The translations under genes were made by a program, and so were the position numbers. Of a stretch of DNA of 64,000 nt, positions 11,418-24,152 are shown in pieces. The notes under the pieces were generated by a model that worked only from the letters and a program-made list of their open reading frames with translations, was not told the origin of the DNA and made no database searches. Each line of letters starts with the position of its first letter. Positions within the stretch are counted from its first letter, which is position 1. The stretch is from Clitoria ternatea (lineage: Eukaryota; Streptophyta; Magnoliopsida; Fabales; Fabaceae): NCBI GenBank assembly GCA_037962975.1, contig CM075669.1, forward strand, positions 120,296,501-120,360,500, read 5' to 3'.

Positions 11418-11636
11418 TGTAACACCCCGGCCACTTTTTAGGAATAAACGACTCTCCCCACAGACCAACACGAGACCTTTCAGTGTGTTTTTGTCCTCAC
11501 ACACACACTTCCCGGGAACTTCCCAGGAGGTCACCCATCCTAGAATTACTCCAAGTTAAGCACGCTTAACTTTGGAGTTCTTAAGTGATAGGCCACTGAA
11601 AAGGCTAATGCATTTGTTGATATAGGTAGTACGAAT
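11418..11636 (+). mobile_element. Cassandra-like LTR fragment with 5S rRNA-derived segment
   Basis: The block starts TGTAACACCCCGGCC. From about 11509 to 11580 it contains the reverse complement of the 3' half of plant 5S rRNA (for example CAGGAGGTCACCCATCCTAG and AAGCACGCTTAACTTTGGAG). A weaker match to the 5' half follows (CTAATGCATTTG...). Cassandra miniature LTR retrotransposons carry such a 5S-derived Pol III promoter region in each LTR. The 5S-like part has a deletion, so this is not a working 5S gene. It abuts the 3' end of the pararetrovirus remnant at 11637. Confidence 0.72.
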
Positions 11637-14400
11637 TCATTCCTTTAAACTATCCTTGTTAAGAGGCTGAAGTGGAGGCCAAGGATAAATTTTCACTTGA
11701 TTATGAGTGTATAGCCTCTTAGTTTGTGGATTCTGAAAATACGGCCGGTGAAGCAAAGCTACTGTGTAAAAACTGTAACTTAATTGGACCGTCTTATTTT
11801 TCATAAAATCAATTTCTCTTTTCAAATCTTTTATCCATTTTTCTAGAGGTTGATACCAGCTCATGAGAGTCTTGATGGGAGATGAACTATGATCAGAATC
11901 TTTAGTTGTTTCCAGGGTCTTCATCATTATCCATGTAGGAAATATGATAGGATAATTGTATAGTACTGTTGCACACCACAAATACCACATGTCTTCTTCT
12001 TGAAAGAGTTTTCCAAGAAAAAGTCCAAAGATGTTCAGGAAAGGCTTTTCAGGGTTAAACCAAGTTGTCTTTGGAAGAATCTTATGTTTTTGGAGAGAAA
12101 TTGCCAAATAATGGAAAATGTGAGTTTTGGCAAAGAGTTTTATTTCCGCAAGTCTTACTTCTTTCATATATTTGAATTCAGGAGGAAATTGAGGAAATTT
12201 TGATGAGGAAGATGATGATGAGGATGGTGTCTCAGTGTTCATCATAATAAGGGGATAAGAATGAGAGGATGAGATTATTGGGATTGGTTTTTCAAAGGAT
12301 TTTTTTCTGGATAGATAATCTGGAATCAGGTTATTTTTTCCTTGAATGTGTTTCACTGTAAAATCATACCTTGAAAACTATCCTTTAACTCTGAGAATTT
12401 GAGGATTTGGTGGAGTTTTGTTTTTGAACTCTAACATTTTTGGGAATGAAGAGTTATCAAGTTGGACCTCAAATTGGTGACCTCGAAGATGAAAATCAAA
12501 CTTTTTGATTCTATATTTGACAGCAAGAGTTTCTTTATAGGTGGTGTGATAATGAAGTTCTCCATTGGTGAACTGTCCATTGGCATGTCCACAGTAAAGT
12601 TGTTGTCCTCCGATTTCTTCTATCAAAACTGCTCCCCAGTGATGATCACTTGCATCTGTCTACAATATTCTCTTACCTTCTCCAGGAATCTTTAATGGTG
12701 GAGGATTTTTGGCTGCTTCTTTTAGAAACTTGACAGCTTCAGTTTGTTCCTTTCCCCATAATGGTGCATTCTTTCTAAGCATCTTGGAAAGCTTAGAAGT
12801 ATGATGAGAAATATGGGGGATAAATTCTCTAACATAATTCAGGATTCCTAAGAATTGCTGAATTTGTTTTGTGGACATATTTTCATCAGGGAAGTTTGGA
12901 ATATCTTCTACAAGATGAGGCTGAGGAAGATATCTTCCTTGAGTGAATCGCATTCCTAGAAAATCAACCTCTTTTTTTCCAATCTCAGATTTTATTGCAG
13001 AGAGCATGACTTTATAATTGTTGCAAATAGAATGGAATTGTTGAAGAAGCTGGTTGTGGCTAGCTTCATCAGGAGAGAAAAGTAGGATGTCGTCAATGTA
13101 GACGAGAGCACTATGCAAAATGGGCTCAAATACCTGAACCATGGCCTTTTGAAATAGTGATGGGGTGATCTTAAGTCCAAAAGGCAAAACAGTCCACTAA
13201 TAGTGTCCATTTGGGATACAAAATGCCGTTTTTGGGAAATCTTCTGGATTTAGGCCCAATTGCCAAAAACCCAATTTTAAATCGAATTTTGAGAAGATAA
13301 AGGCATTTTTGATGTAGGTGTACATTGAGCTGATTTTTGGTATGGGAAATTTGTCATCTTTGAGAAATAGGTTTACTGGCCTGTAATCAATAACAAGTCT
13401 CTTCTTTCCTCTGGCTTGTTCTAATCTCTTGTTGACATAGAATGTAGTGCAGGCCAACTCAGATTTTGTGGGTTCAATTAACCTTTGCTTCATCAGTTCT
13501 TGACATTCTGCTTGTGCCATCTTGAGTTCTGAGGGAGACATTCCTGGATGTCTAACTTTAGTGGGATTAATGTCTTTATTCATCTTGAAGGGTAGATTTA
13601 CATAGAACTCTTTTCTTTTCCACAATCATTTGGGATGTTGGAAAAGATCATGGCCTTCAGCACATAGCTTTATTAACTGATCCCGAATTTCTGCAAATTC
13701 AGGAGGAACTTCTGCCAAAGAAAAGAGTCTTGGAATTTGGCAAAAAGGCTTAAAGTTCCTTTTGTGTTTTACTCTGTTTGCTAGAATCTGTAGTTTTTGA
13801 TTTTTAATCAAAATATCTCTTCCGATCAATATGTCTTTCTCTGGAAAGTTTGATCCAATAACTTTTGTCCAAATTGTACAATCTGGAAATATTTTAATTC
13901 TAATTTTGGACTTAGTTATCAGATTTGTTTCAAATGATTCTCCATTGGCAGCTTTAAAACTTTGTTTGTGACTCTTTCAAGCATGGGAAGGTAAAATAGT
14001 CGGATTCATGAACGTTCTTTGAGCTCCTGTATCAATAAAGGCGATTACCTTTATAGGAACATCATATTTTGATGGGAGGATGTATACTTCAAGATTTGGT
14101 AAAGGAGCGAGTTCAGCCAAAGCAATTGTTAGATCTTTTTGAACTTCTTGGATCCTTAATACTGGGAAATGTTTTGGTTCAGCTGAACTTTCAAAGTTTG
14201 CTGAACTTGACGTTTCTTCTTCAAATTCCTTAAGGGCAAAAGCAGTTTTGTTATTTGGATAACTTTGTTCTTCATAGAGGGATTCAACATCATCATCCTC
14301 TTCTATTGCCAATGTATGCAATAGTTTTACTGTCTTCTCATTATTTTGTGGACAATCTTTGGAGAAATGTCCTTTCTTTTTACAGATGAAGCATCTTTGG
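11637..14400 (-). pseudogene. Endogenous pararetrovirus: zinc knuckle, protease, reverse transcriptase, RNase H
   Basis: Read on the minus strand, one frame runs from about 14400 to 11637. In order it shows a C-x2-C-x4-H-x4-C knuckle (about 14390-14350), an aspartic protease site IAFIDTGAQ near 14030, RT blocks including MPFGL and YIDDILLF (13187-13080), an RNase H region (12626-12378), and a HIQGKNNLIPDYLSR end followed by a tail of about 220 residues. Five in-frame stops (13977, 13626, 13197, 12660, 12378) break it before the final stop at 11637. There is no integrase, so it is Caulimoviridae-like and not gypsy; the order resembles petuvirus- or florendovirus-type polyproteins. It is an old, non-functional integrated copy. 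Confidence 0.82.
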
Positions 14401-15337
14401 CCCTTGCTCTTTCCTCTGAAAGGTTTCTTCTTGAAGAATCGAAATTTCTTTTATGCTTGTATGAGGCTTTATTTTTCTTTTCTTTCTTTGTAGAATGAAG
14501 CTTTGAATTTTTATAAATACAATTCTCTTTGTCACACTTTATCTTCAAATACTTCTTCTTACAAATGCCTTTGCACTTTTTTTGATTGTTCAGTATCTTA
14601 TCTATCAAGCTCTGTTGGCTACAAATCTTGTCAAAAGCAACCATTCCCAATTGGTGGATTTCTCCAAGCGTTATTTCTGTGACATTTTTATTGGCTGCTT
14701 GTAAGATTCTCCACATTTCTTCTTGAAGTTCTTCTGGGAGAGAACTTATATAAGTATTTTTGAGACTTGGATCATTAAATCCATTTAGCTGATAAAATCT
14801 CTGAGACATTCTCTAATAATGTCTTTCGAGATCTGTTTTTTTTAACGAACAACATTTCATCTCAAAATATTCTTTTCTGGCTTTTTTCTCAATCATAGAA
14901 ATGTCTCCCAAGAAGTGGAATTGGAGAAAATGGATCACATCTGAGATAGGTTGGCTATGAAGTTGTTCTTGATTTACCGGACCAATGGATTGATACCATT
15001 CCTTGAGGACTCTGGTCATTCTAGCATAAAACTCTTCAACTACCTTATATGATTCTTCATGTTGGATGATTTTTGCATCCATCCAGGCTTTGAACTCAAG
15101 GAATTTTTTATTCCACTAAGAAGGAGGAATTCCATCTATGGAGAAGAATGAAGACCCAGTATAAATAGGGGTGTTTATTTCTCTAGGATCTAATCTGGGC
15201 TATGTAGATGTTTCGTCTTGTCTGACCATTAGAATTCTTGAAATATCAGCATACTCATCATACACAGTTTCTGCTTCAGTGGAATTTAGCTCAGTATTTC
15301 GCCAATCCCCTTCAGAGAAGGTTTCTCCTTCGGTGGA
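14327..15337 (-). pseudogene. Endogenous pararetrovirus: coat-protein region
   Basis: Minus-strand frames at 15337-14813 and 14809-14327 share one phase. They encode an acidic start, then WNKKFLEFKAWMDAK, a helical capsid-like region (SSLPEELQEEMWRI) and a Lys/Cys-rich basic tail, which is the order seen in plant pararetrovirus capsid domains. Stops lie at 15200-15202 and 15116-15118 and between the two frames near 14810. The phase then shifts just upstream of the zinc knuckle at about 14400, so capsid and protease are out of frame. The right edge is cut at 15337 by the Athila LTR. Confidence 0.72.
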
Positions 15338-15639
15338 TGATGATGCATAATTTATCCTTAATTTCTCACTTTAAATGTGTATAATTTGCCATCACTTATT
15401 GTGTAATATATTGTATTTTAACACATTTTCATCATTTGAGCTTTATTTAATATTTAATTTGAAAATGAATTAAGGATTGATTTTTAGTAGAAATAATGGA
15501 ATCCTTATTTCTCTTATTTTGTAGTGAATGATTGAGCTTGTAATTGGAAAAGATTGACCAAGAATCAAGAAGGAGAAGACACAAGTGATTACATGTTCAA
15601 AAAGGGTCAATAAAGAAGAAAATAAGAGAAGAACAGGGT

Positions 15640-16020
15640 CAAGAATCAATTCCCAACATCCATGAATCGATTCCTACATAAAACAAAGCCCAGGAAGTGA
15701 AAATGAAGGCTGGGAATCGATTCCCCACAGACATGAATCGATTCCCCACAGACATGAATCGATTCGTGCATTAAAAATGGCCTGGGAATCGATTCATAGC
15801 CCCTGGGAATCGATTCACACACCTAGGAATCGATTCCCAACCCCCAGGAATCGATTCATATGCTATTTTGCCCCTGGAAATCGATTCCCAACCTATAGGA
15901 ATCGATTCATTTGCTTGGGAATCGATTCCCACCCCTGAGGAATCGATTCATGTGAAAAATTTAACCAGTATTTGCCTAGATGAATCGATTCAGGCACTTT
16001 GAAGAATCGATTCATCAAGT
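15640..16020. repeat. GAATCGATTC palindrome cluster (Athila 5' LTR)
   Basis: About 14 copies of the GAATCGATTC-type palindrome lie in about 380 bases upstream of the TATA box. A matching cluster lies in the 3' LTR at about 24470-24830, where some copies carry an ATTGATT or ATCAATT change. Confidence 0.88.
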
Positions 16021-16151
16021 GGAAAACAGCATGGATCGCATTCACGAGTGGAAAATGCAAAGTGGAAATGGCACTGAAGTATTAAATTGATGTATTGGCC
16101 GACATTCTCCACCCAGTTAATAAAAAATGGCATGTTGTTTCTTTTCTTCTC

Positions 16152-16161
16152 CTATAAATAG
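16152..16161 (+). promoter_or_regulatory. TATA box of the Athila 5' LTR
   Basis: CTATAAATAG lies downstream of the palindrome cluster and upstream of a CT-rich leader-like stretch. The same box recurs in the 3' LTR near 24967. Confidence 0.7.
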
Positions 16162-17094
16162 CATGCCCATCGACCATTTCATACACACCAGAACTTCATT
16201 CTTCTTCCTATTCTCTGCTTCTACTTCTTCTTCCCTCGGTTCTTCATTCCGGGTTAGGTTTTTTTAATTTTTAGTTTGCTTTAATTATGGAGGGCTAAAA
16301 CCCCTAGATTGATTTTCTTGGAGAATATTGTAATATAATTTTGAGGTTCTTGTTTTTAATATAATATGCTTTTATTATTGTTTATTTCTTCATAATCTTA
16401 CTCTGCTTATTTAATTCCATTCTGTTTAATTAAATTTGTATGCTTAATCGGTTTAATTATTCAAATAGAATAAAATAAGATTTTAAATTAAAATGGATTA
16501 AGGAAATATGCATGCTTAATGAATATTTTCATAATCACTTTTAATAATTATGGTTTGCTTAATTCCATAATTTGAGAATAGATTATGTATGTAGGCGATG
16601 TTCTTACATATGCTCAATAATTCCTAGATTTTACGATCTTGACTCCTTTTGCTTAATTAGGATGCTTGATTAAAATATTCATTTTTAAATGAAAGTAAAG
16701 GAATTATGAATTGAAAAAGACGCTTAGTTGATTAATTCAAATTGAGCTAAGAAATCAACAGTAATAAAAGTGTACAAATTATCTTTAGTGAACCAAGGAT
16801 TAATTTAATTACAATACTCTAAGAAAATCAATCGCTTGTTATTTATTGTTTCAAATCTTATATTTACTTTGTTTTGATTTTAATTATGACAACCAATCAA
16901 TCAAACCCCCCCCCCAAATTGTATTTGTATGTTTGTTGAATTTCTGTTTATAAAAAATTAATTTTAAACTTGATTTTCCTAAATTTTTGTGTTGATCCTT
17001 GAGAGAACGACCTAGGTTGACACCCTAGTACTACATTAATTAATTTTAATGTACTAATTTGACGGAACCATGACTGTAATCACACGTCAAATTT

Positions 17095-17113
17095 TGGCGT
17101 TGCAGCCGGGGAT
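17095..17113 (+). promoter_or_regulatory. Primer binding site, tRNA-Asp-like
   Basis: TGGCGTTGCAGCCGGGGAT follows the LTR end after five bases. Athila/Tat elements commonly have TGGCGCCGTTGCCGGGGAT, complementary to tRNA-Asp; this copy differs in the middle. It is followed by an A/T-rich leader up to the gag start. Confidence 0.6.
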
Positions 17114-17300
17114 CAACGATCTTTAGGAAAATTCTTGTTTTAAATTAATTTTTTTTAAAAAAATTAATTTAAAAAATAATAATAAAAAATTTAAAAAATA
17201 ATATAATTTTTTTTTTGTTTAATTGTTTGTTTTATTTTATTCCTTTTGTATGATTTAGGATTCTTATGATATTGCTCATGATCATGAAATATCTTGTTAT

Positions 17301-20300
17301 ATGCTATGTATAACTAGAAGTACTTTTGAGCATTTATATTCATTTGATCCTAAAATTGATAGAAATTTTTATAGATTAATTAGAGAAACTAGATTTAATA
17401 ATAACTTTGTTGATATTGATAGTGATAGTATCTTATCTGAATCTGCTAAAAGTACTACTGCTAGTTTTTCTGATATGGCTGAACCCCGTGAAAGAACTCT
17501 TAGAGAACTAGCTGCACCCGAATTCACATACGAAAGTTTGTGTATTCAATATCCTAAAGAGGATGTCCTTTTTATGCTTAAGACCGGACTTATACACTTG
17601 TTGCCTAAGTTTCATGGTCTTGCAGGTGAAGATCCGCACAAACACCTCAAAGAATTCCACATTGTGTGCTCCACAATGAAACCCCAAAACATTCAAGAAG
17701 ACCATGTCTATCTTAAAGCGTTTCCTCATTCTTTAGAGGGTGTTGCTAAGGATTGGCTCTACTACCTTGCTCCAAGATCAATCACAAGTTGGAATGACTT
17801 AAAGAAAATGTTCTTGGAAAAGTTCTTTCCTGCCTCTAGAACAACTGCAATCCGAAAAGACATATCTGGCATTAGGCAACTCTCTGGAGAAAGTCTTTAT
17901 GAGTATTGGGAGAGATTCAAGAAACTCTGTGCAAGTTGCCCTCACCACCAAATTTCTGAACAACTTCTTCTTCAGAACTTTTATGAAGGTCTACACCACA
18001 TTGATCGCAACATGATAGATGCAGCAAGTAGAGAAGCTTTAGGAGATATGACTGCTGCTGAAGCAAGGAACTTGATTGAAAAGATGGCATCTAATTCTCA
18101 ACAATTCAGTGTAAGAAACGATGCTTTCAAACCCATGTATGATTTAAATTCTAGTTCATCTGGAATTAAATTGGAGAGCAAACTTGACGCTCTCACCACT
18201 CTAGTCATACAATTAGCAGTAAATCAAAAATCCATGACTGTTAAAGTGTATGGCATCTGTTTTTCATAAGAGCACCCCACTGATTATTGTCCTTCTCTAC
18301 AAGAAAAGGATAATAATAGTCTCCAAGCCTATGCAGCTAACATCTACCATGATAGACCTTCACCACAACAACAATAACAAAACCATGACCTTTCCACCAA
18401 CAGATACAACCCAGGTTAGAGGAACCGTCCAAACTTGAGATGGGGTAACCAACAACAAAATCTCCAACCTCCATTTCAAAGCAATGCACCAACCTTCCAA
18501 AGACCTACACCTCAACCATCCACAAGTGGCCCTTCTTTGGAAGAACTGGTGAAACAAATGGCTGCACAGAACTTAGAGTATCAACAGAGGAATGATGCTA
18601 CCATCCAGAGTTTAAGCAACCAAATTAGGCAGCTGGCTTCATCATTAAGCCAGTTACAATCTCAAAACTCTAACAAATTACCATCTCAACCAGCTGCAAA
18701 TCCAAGAAATATGAGTCCAATTCAGTTAAGATCAAATAGGAACCTTGAAGTACCCATACCCAAGGAACCTGAGAAACAAACAACTGAGCCTGCAACAGTT
18801 GAGAATGATGTACCCTCTTCAAGCACAAGAAAGTTTGAGATGCAACCACCCCAAATTCCACCTTATATCCCTCTTCCTTTCCGACCAAAAGCAATTCCAA
18901 GTAAGAAGATGGAAGAAGTGGACAAAGAAATTTTGGATACTTTTAGGAAAGTGGAAGTGAATATACCTCTTCTTGATGCAATCAAACAAATTCCCAAGTA
19001 TGCCAAATTTTTGAAAGAACTGTGTACTCACAAGAGGAGACTCAAGGGAAATGAAAGGATACGCATGGGAAGAAATGTATCTGCATTGCTTTGTAAGGAA
19101 GTTCCAAATATCCTTGAGAAATGTAAAGATCCAGGTACGTTCACTATACCCTGTATCATAGGCAATAACAAATTTGAAAATTGTATGTTAGATTTATGAG
19201 CTTCAATAAATGTTATGCCTATGTCTGTTTTCAAATCTTTGTCTCTTGGAAATTTACAACCTACTGGTGTAGTTATTCAACTAGCCAATAGAAGTACTGC
19301 TTACCCTGTTGGAGTCATAGAGGATGTTTTGGTTCAGGTAGAACAACTTGTTTTCCCTGCTGACTTTTTCGTACTTGATATGGAAGAAGGTATGCCTCAA
19401 ATTCCTGTTCCTATAATTTTAGGAAGAACATTTTTGAAAATAGCCCGAACCAAAATAGATGTTCATTCTGGAACACTCTCTATGTAATTTGGTGACACTA
19501 GAGTTCAATTTAATATTCTTGATGTTATGAAATATCCATTTGAAGATCACTCTGTTTTTCATATTGACATTATGGATGAATTAATTTGTGAATATCTTTC
19601 TGATATCTCTCAAAATGTTGATTTGGAATGCATGGATGATTCAAACAATTGTTTTGCGTGCTATGATTCTGGAAGTTATGATATTTGTGCTGAAATTGAT
19701 AAATACATAACTGTTGATTCAGAGTTTTTAAATATGCCTGTTAATCATAAAGAGCTAGAATGCATTAACCTAAATGCAGGATTTCAAGAAGACTCTAACA
19801 AAATTTTTGAGGTACAAGCAGCGGAATCCAAATCTACTTTGTTAGTTCCATATGTTTTGCAGGCACCAAAATTAGAGTTGAAGCCCCTACCTGAAAACCT
19901 CAAGTATGTGTACTTAGGGGATGATGAACAACTGCCAATGATAATTTCCATTTCTCTTGATAAAAATCAAGAAGAAAAATTACTGGAGGTTCTGAAAAGG
20001 CACAAGAAGGCTTTAGGCTGGACATTGGCAGATATTCCTGGAATTAGCCCATCCATGTGCATGCATAGGATATTTCTAGAGGAAAATGCTAAAGCATTAA
20101 GACAGCCTCAAAGGAGACTCAACCCTGTAATCCTTGATGTGGTTAAAAATAAGATTACCAAGCTTCTATAAGCAGGAATCATTTATCCTATCTCTGATAG
20201 CCAATGGGTGAGTCCGATTCAAGTGGTTCCTAAGAAAACAGGGATCACAGTTATGAAAAATGAGAAGGATGAATTGATCCCTACCAGAGTGCAAAATAAT

Positions 20301-22790
20301 TGGAGAGTCTGTATTGACTACAGGAGACTAAACCAAGCAACAAAGAAGGACCATTTCCCTTTACCCTTCATTGATCAAATGCTTGAGCGTCTTGCAGGTA
20401 AATCTCACTACTATTTTCTTGATGGATTCTCTGGATATTTTCAGATTCATATTGCACCTGAGGATCAAGAAAAGACCACATTCACCTGTCCTTTTGGCAC
20501 ATTTGCTTATAGGAGAATGCCATTTGGCCTATGCAATGCTCCTATAACTTTTCAAAGATGCATGATAAGTATTTTTCATGATTTCATTGAAAATTACATA
20601 GAGGTGTTTATGGATGATTTTACTGTTTATGGATCTTCATTTAATGCATGCCTTGATAGTTTGGATAAAGTTTTAAACAGATGTATTGAAACTAACCTTG
20701 TCTTGAACTATGAAAAATGTCATTTTATGGTAAAATAAGGAATAGTTTTAGGGCATGTAATCTCTGAGAAAGGAATTGAGGTAGATCCTGCCAAGATAGA
20801 AGTTATATCACATTTACCTTACCCCTCTTGTGTTTGAGAGGTTCGTTCTTTTCTTGGCCATGCAGGTTTCTATAGAAGATTCATAAAGGATTTTAGCAAG
20901 AAGGCCAGACCACTATCCAATCTGCTTCAAAAGGATATGGTATTTGAGTTTGATGAAAAGTGTAAGGAGGCTTTTAATTGCCTTAAGCAAGCATTGACCA
21001 CTACCCCAATAATCCAAGCACCTGTTTGGACAGCCCCATTTGAGTTGATGTGTGATGCCTCTAATTATGCATTGGGAGCTGTCCTTGGTCAGAAGATTGA
21101 CAAACAGCCTAGGGTCATCTACTATGCACCTAAAACTTTAGATGTCGTCCAGGTAAATTACACCACTACTGAAAAATAGCTCTTGGCCATTGTTTTTGCA
21201 TTAGATAAGTTCAGATCTTACCTACTCGGTTCTCGAGTAGTTATCTTTACTGACCATGCAGCTCTAAAGTACTTGCTGAAGAAAGGTGAGTCCAAGCCAA
21301 GATTAATTCGTTGGATGCTTTTGCTCCAAGAGTTTGACTTGGAAATTCATGACAGAAGTGGAACACAAAACCTTGTGGCAGACCATTTAAGCAGAATTGA
21401 GAATGCTCCTGATTCGGCACCTATTTGGGACCATTTTCCTGATGAACACCTCATGAGTGTTTCTAACTCTTTTGATACACCTTGGTTTGCTAACATTGTA
21501 AATTATCTTGTTGCTTCTGTTTTTCCACTATATGCATCCAGAAACCAAATTTCAAAATTAAAAAGTGATGCAAAATATTATATATGGGATGACCCGTATT
21601 TGTGGAAATTGTGTAATGATTAGGTGATTCGAAGATGCATTCCCGATCATGAGATAGAATCGGTTCTTTGATTCTGCCATGCTTCACCAGTTGGTGGACA
21701 TTTTGGTCCACAAAGAACAGCGAGGAAGGTGTTGGACTCTGGTTTATATTAGCCCACCATTTTTAAGGATGTATGGAGTATTTGTAACACCTGTGAGGAA
21801 TGCCAAAGAGCTAGTAATGCTATCACATGGCGTCAACAGATGCCTCAATAACCTATGTTATTTTGTGAAGTATTTGATGTTTGGGGCATTGATTTGATGG
21901 GTCCATTTCCTCCATCCTTTAGTTTTACTTACATTTTATTGGCTGTAGATTATGTTTTTAAATGGGTGAAAGCTAAAGCCACCAGAACTAATGATGCTCA
22001 AGTTGTTATGGATTTTGTTAGATTTTAAATTTTTTGCAGGTTTGGCATTCCGAGAGCAATCATTAGTGATCAGGGAACACACTTCTGTAACAGGACCATG
22101 CAAGCTATGCTCAGGAAGTATGGGGTTATTCATAGAGTCTCTACTCTATATCACCCCCAAACCAATGGACAAGCAGAAGTCTCTAACAAAGAAATCAAAA
22201 GAATCCTGGGGAAGATAGTACAACCTAACAAAAAGGATTGGAGCAGGAAACTAGATGATGCTCTTTGGGCACATAGAACAGCTTTTAAGGCACCTATAGG
22301 AATGTCTCCCTATAGAATTATTTTTGGTAAGGCATGTCATCTTCCAGTGGAGATTGAGCATTGTGCTTATTGGGCTGTAAAAGCTTGCAACTTAGCACTT
22401 GATCAAGCAGGCGAGGAAAGAAAATTACAACTAAATGAGCTTGATGAGATCTGTTTGGCAGCCTATGAGAATTCAAGGTTCTATAAAGAGAAAACAAAGA
22501 AATTCCATGATAGTTCAATAGCTAGAAAGGAGTTTACTGTTGGACAAAAAGAGTTACTATTTAATTCTCGGATGAAACTGATGGCCGAAAAATTACGCTC
22601 CAAATGGGAAGGACCTTTCATTGTCACTAATGTATTTCCCCATGGAGCTGTTGAAATAAAAAGTGAAAACTCCAATAAAAGCTTCAAGGTTAATGGACAG
22701 AGCTTGAAGTCATTCTATGAAAATCCTTCACTTGTAAATGTCACAATGGAGGAGCATGCTTTGGGGGAACCACTTCTTGATCCCCCTTGA
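17301..22790 (+). pseudogene. Athila gag-pol polyprotein, decayed
   Basis: A single frame holds the whole polyprotein: gag (FPHSLEGVAKDWLYYLAP), a degraded zinc-knuckle-like segment near 18245-18280 (first Cys replaced by Tyr), protease (LDL-stop-ASINVMP at about 19190-19220), RT (MPFGLCNAP, FMDDF near 20610), RNase H (about 21030-21400) and integrase (HPQTNGQAEVSNKEIKRIL near 22160, with a GPF-type C-terminal segment near 22610). Fourteen in-frame stops: 18267, 18375, 18417, 19197, 19485, 20169, 20736, 20835, 21177, 21621, 21669, 21750, 21849, 22026. No frameshift is needed across 5.5 kb. The catalytic Gly codon of the protease is itself a stop. It cannot make an active polyprotein. Confidence 0.88.
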
Positions 22791-22876
22791 GGGAGTTTTC
22801 TTACCCATCTCTTTACTTTTTCATTCTATTGTCTACTTTGTATGCTCTGTCTTACATTGAGGACAATGTATGATTT

Positions 22877-22891
22877 AAGTGTGGGGGTGGG
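22877..22891 (+). promoter_or_regulatory. Purine-rich tract after Athila integrase (second PPT-like site)
   Basis: AAGTGTGGGGGTGGG lies about 90 bases after the pol stop. It shares AAGTGTGGG with the tract next to the 3' LTR. A role in priming is an inference. Confidence 0.4.
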
Positions 22892-22895
22892 ATTA

Positions 22896-24137
22896 TTCTT
22901 GTATGATATTTTGTTATGTGTTGTTTTTGAGTGGATTTTTTTTTGTTTGATTATTATTGTTAAAAAAATATATTAAAAAAATAATTAAAATAAAGGTTTT
23001 TGTGTGTGTTTTTGTTTAAAATGGCATGTTTTATTGGAATTTTAAGGATATGCATAAGTAACAGGTAATTTCTTTCATGTTTGATATGAGCTTAATGATA
23101 TATTATGATTTGAACTTAAGCATTTTTGGTATGTTGAGAATGACATGATAATTGAGAGATAATCATATATGATATATAGAATTATACCTTGTGAGATTTT
23201 TGAGCCTTAAAAATTTGATGGATCACTTTACACCATCTGAATTCTTTCATATGTGATTTATTCCTGAATACTTACATCTCAATCTTTGTCTTATTTCTTG
23301 ATGATACTTGAAACTCAAATACATGTATTTGAAAGGACACAAGCATTTTGTTCAATTAAGCCACTAGCCATATAAGCTTACCATAAATAAATCATCTTTT
23401 GTTAGTCCCTTTGAGCCTATTTAACCATTTCTTTGTTACAGCTCAAATAAGCTATACACCTACTTAAAGAAGATGTTGGAGCTTTGGAATCAAGTCAAAA
23501 ATAGGCATTCAAATAAGTATGGGAGTGTGCTAAAAGGAGTCGTAACTCTTAGTTTAAGTATTATGCAATTACATAAAAAAACATTAAAAAAATATATTAA
23601 AAAAAAGATGATGATATTGATAATTGCAACCAAATGTGATTAAATGTTTTACCCCACTATTTGACTGTTAAATTAATTACTCCATCATTCTTTATGGCAT
23701 ATGAAACTAATTTCCAAATCTTTACCTTGGCCACATTACAACCCTGATAAGCCCTGTCGATCTATACATACATTTGTGTTGATTGTGGAATTGAGAAATT
23801 TGCCAAATTTATGGGACTGTCTGTTTTTTGGAAATATTTTGAGTGTATACGCAAACCCAAAACACTTAAGAGTTGAGAGTATGTCTTGTGAGGTTCTATC
23901 ACTTATGATCTTCTTTTTAGTTTAATTTAATTCTCACATGCCTAAGTGTTTGGATGATTTTCATATATATATTGATGCTCTGTATTTTGCATGATTGAAT
24001 AACTCTTGTTTCTCTGTATATTCCTAAGATTTCATGACAAGCATGCCAATTCTGTGTGTTCTTGTTTTCAACTTAATGTTTTCAATAAATTGTGATACTT
24101 GTTTTTATTCTAATTGTGCCCGGGAGTGCAAAAGAAT
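22896..24137 (+). other. Athila 3' non-coding region, no envelope-like ORF seen
   Basis: About 1.2 kb of AT-rich sequence lies between integrase and the 3' LTR. Some Athila elements carry an envelope-like ORF here. The longest frame I see (23701-23925) shows no membrane or protein-family signal that I can support. Confidence 0.55.
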
Positions 24138-24152
24138 AAGTGTGGGAGTATT
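24138..24152 (+). promoter_or_regulatory. Polypurine tract of the Athila element
   Basis: AAGTGTGGGAGTATT directly precedes the TGATGATGCAT start of the 3' LTR. Confidence 0.6.

Larger units (their letters stand above)
15338..17089 (+). repeat. 5' LTR of the Athila element
   Basis: It starts TGATGATGCAT and ends CACACGTCA just before the primer site. It carries a GAATCGATTC cluster (about 15640-16020), then a TATA box CTATAAATAG at 16152-16161. Its first 1.5 kb is repeated from 24153. Confidence 0.82.

Noticed and set aside
11509..11580. 5S rRNA gene
   Set aside because: Only part of the sequence matches, a central piece is missing, and it sits in an LTR-like context; called Cassandra-like instead.
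12000..12203. Plus-strand frames within the pararetrovirus region
   Set aside because: They are antisense to the RNase H and tail region, which carries the recognisable motifs.
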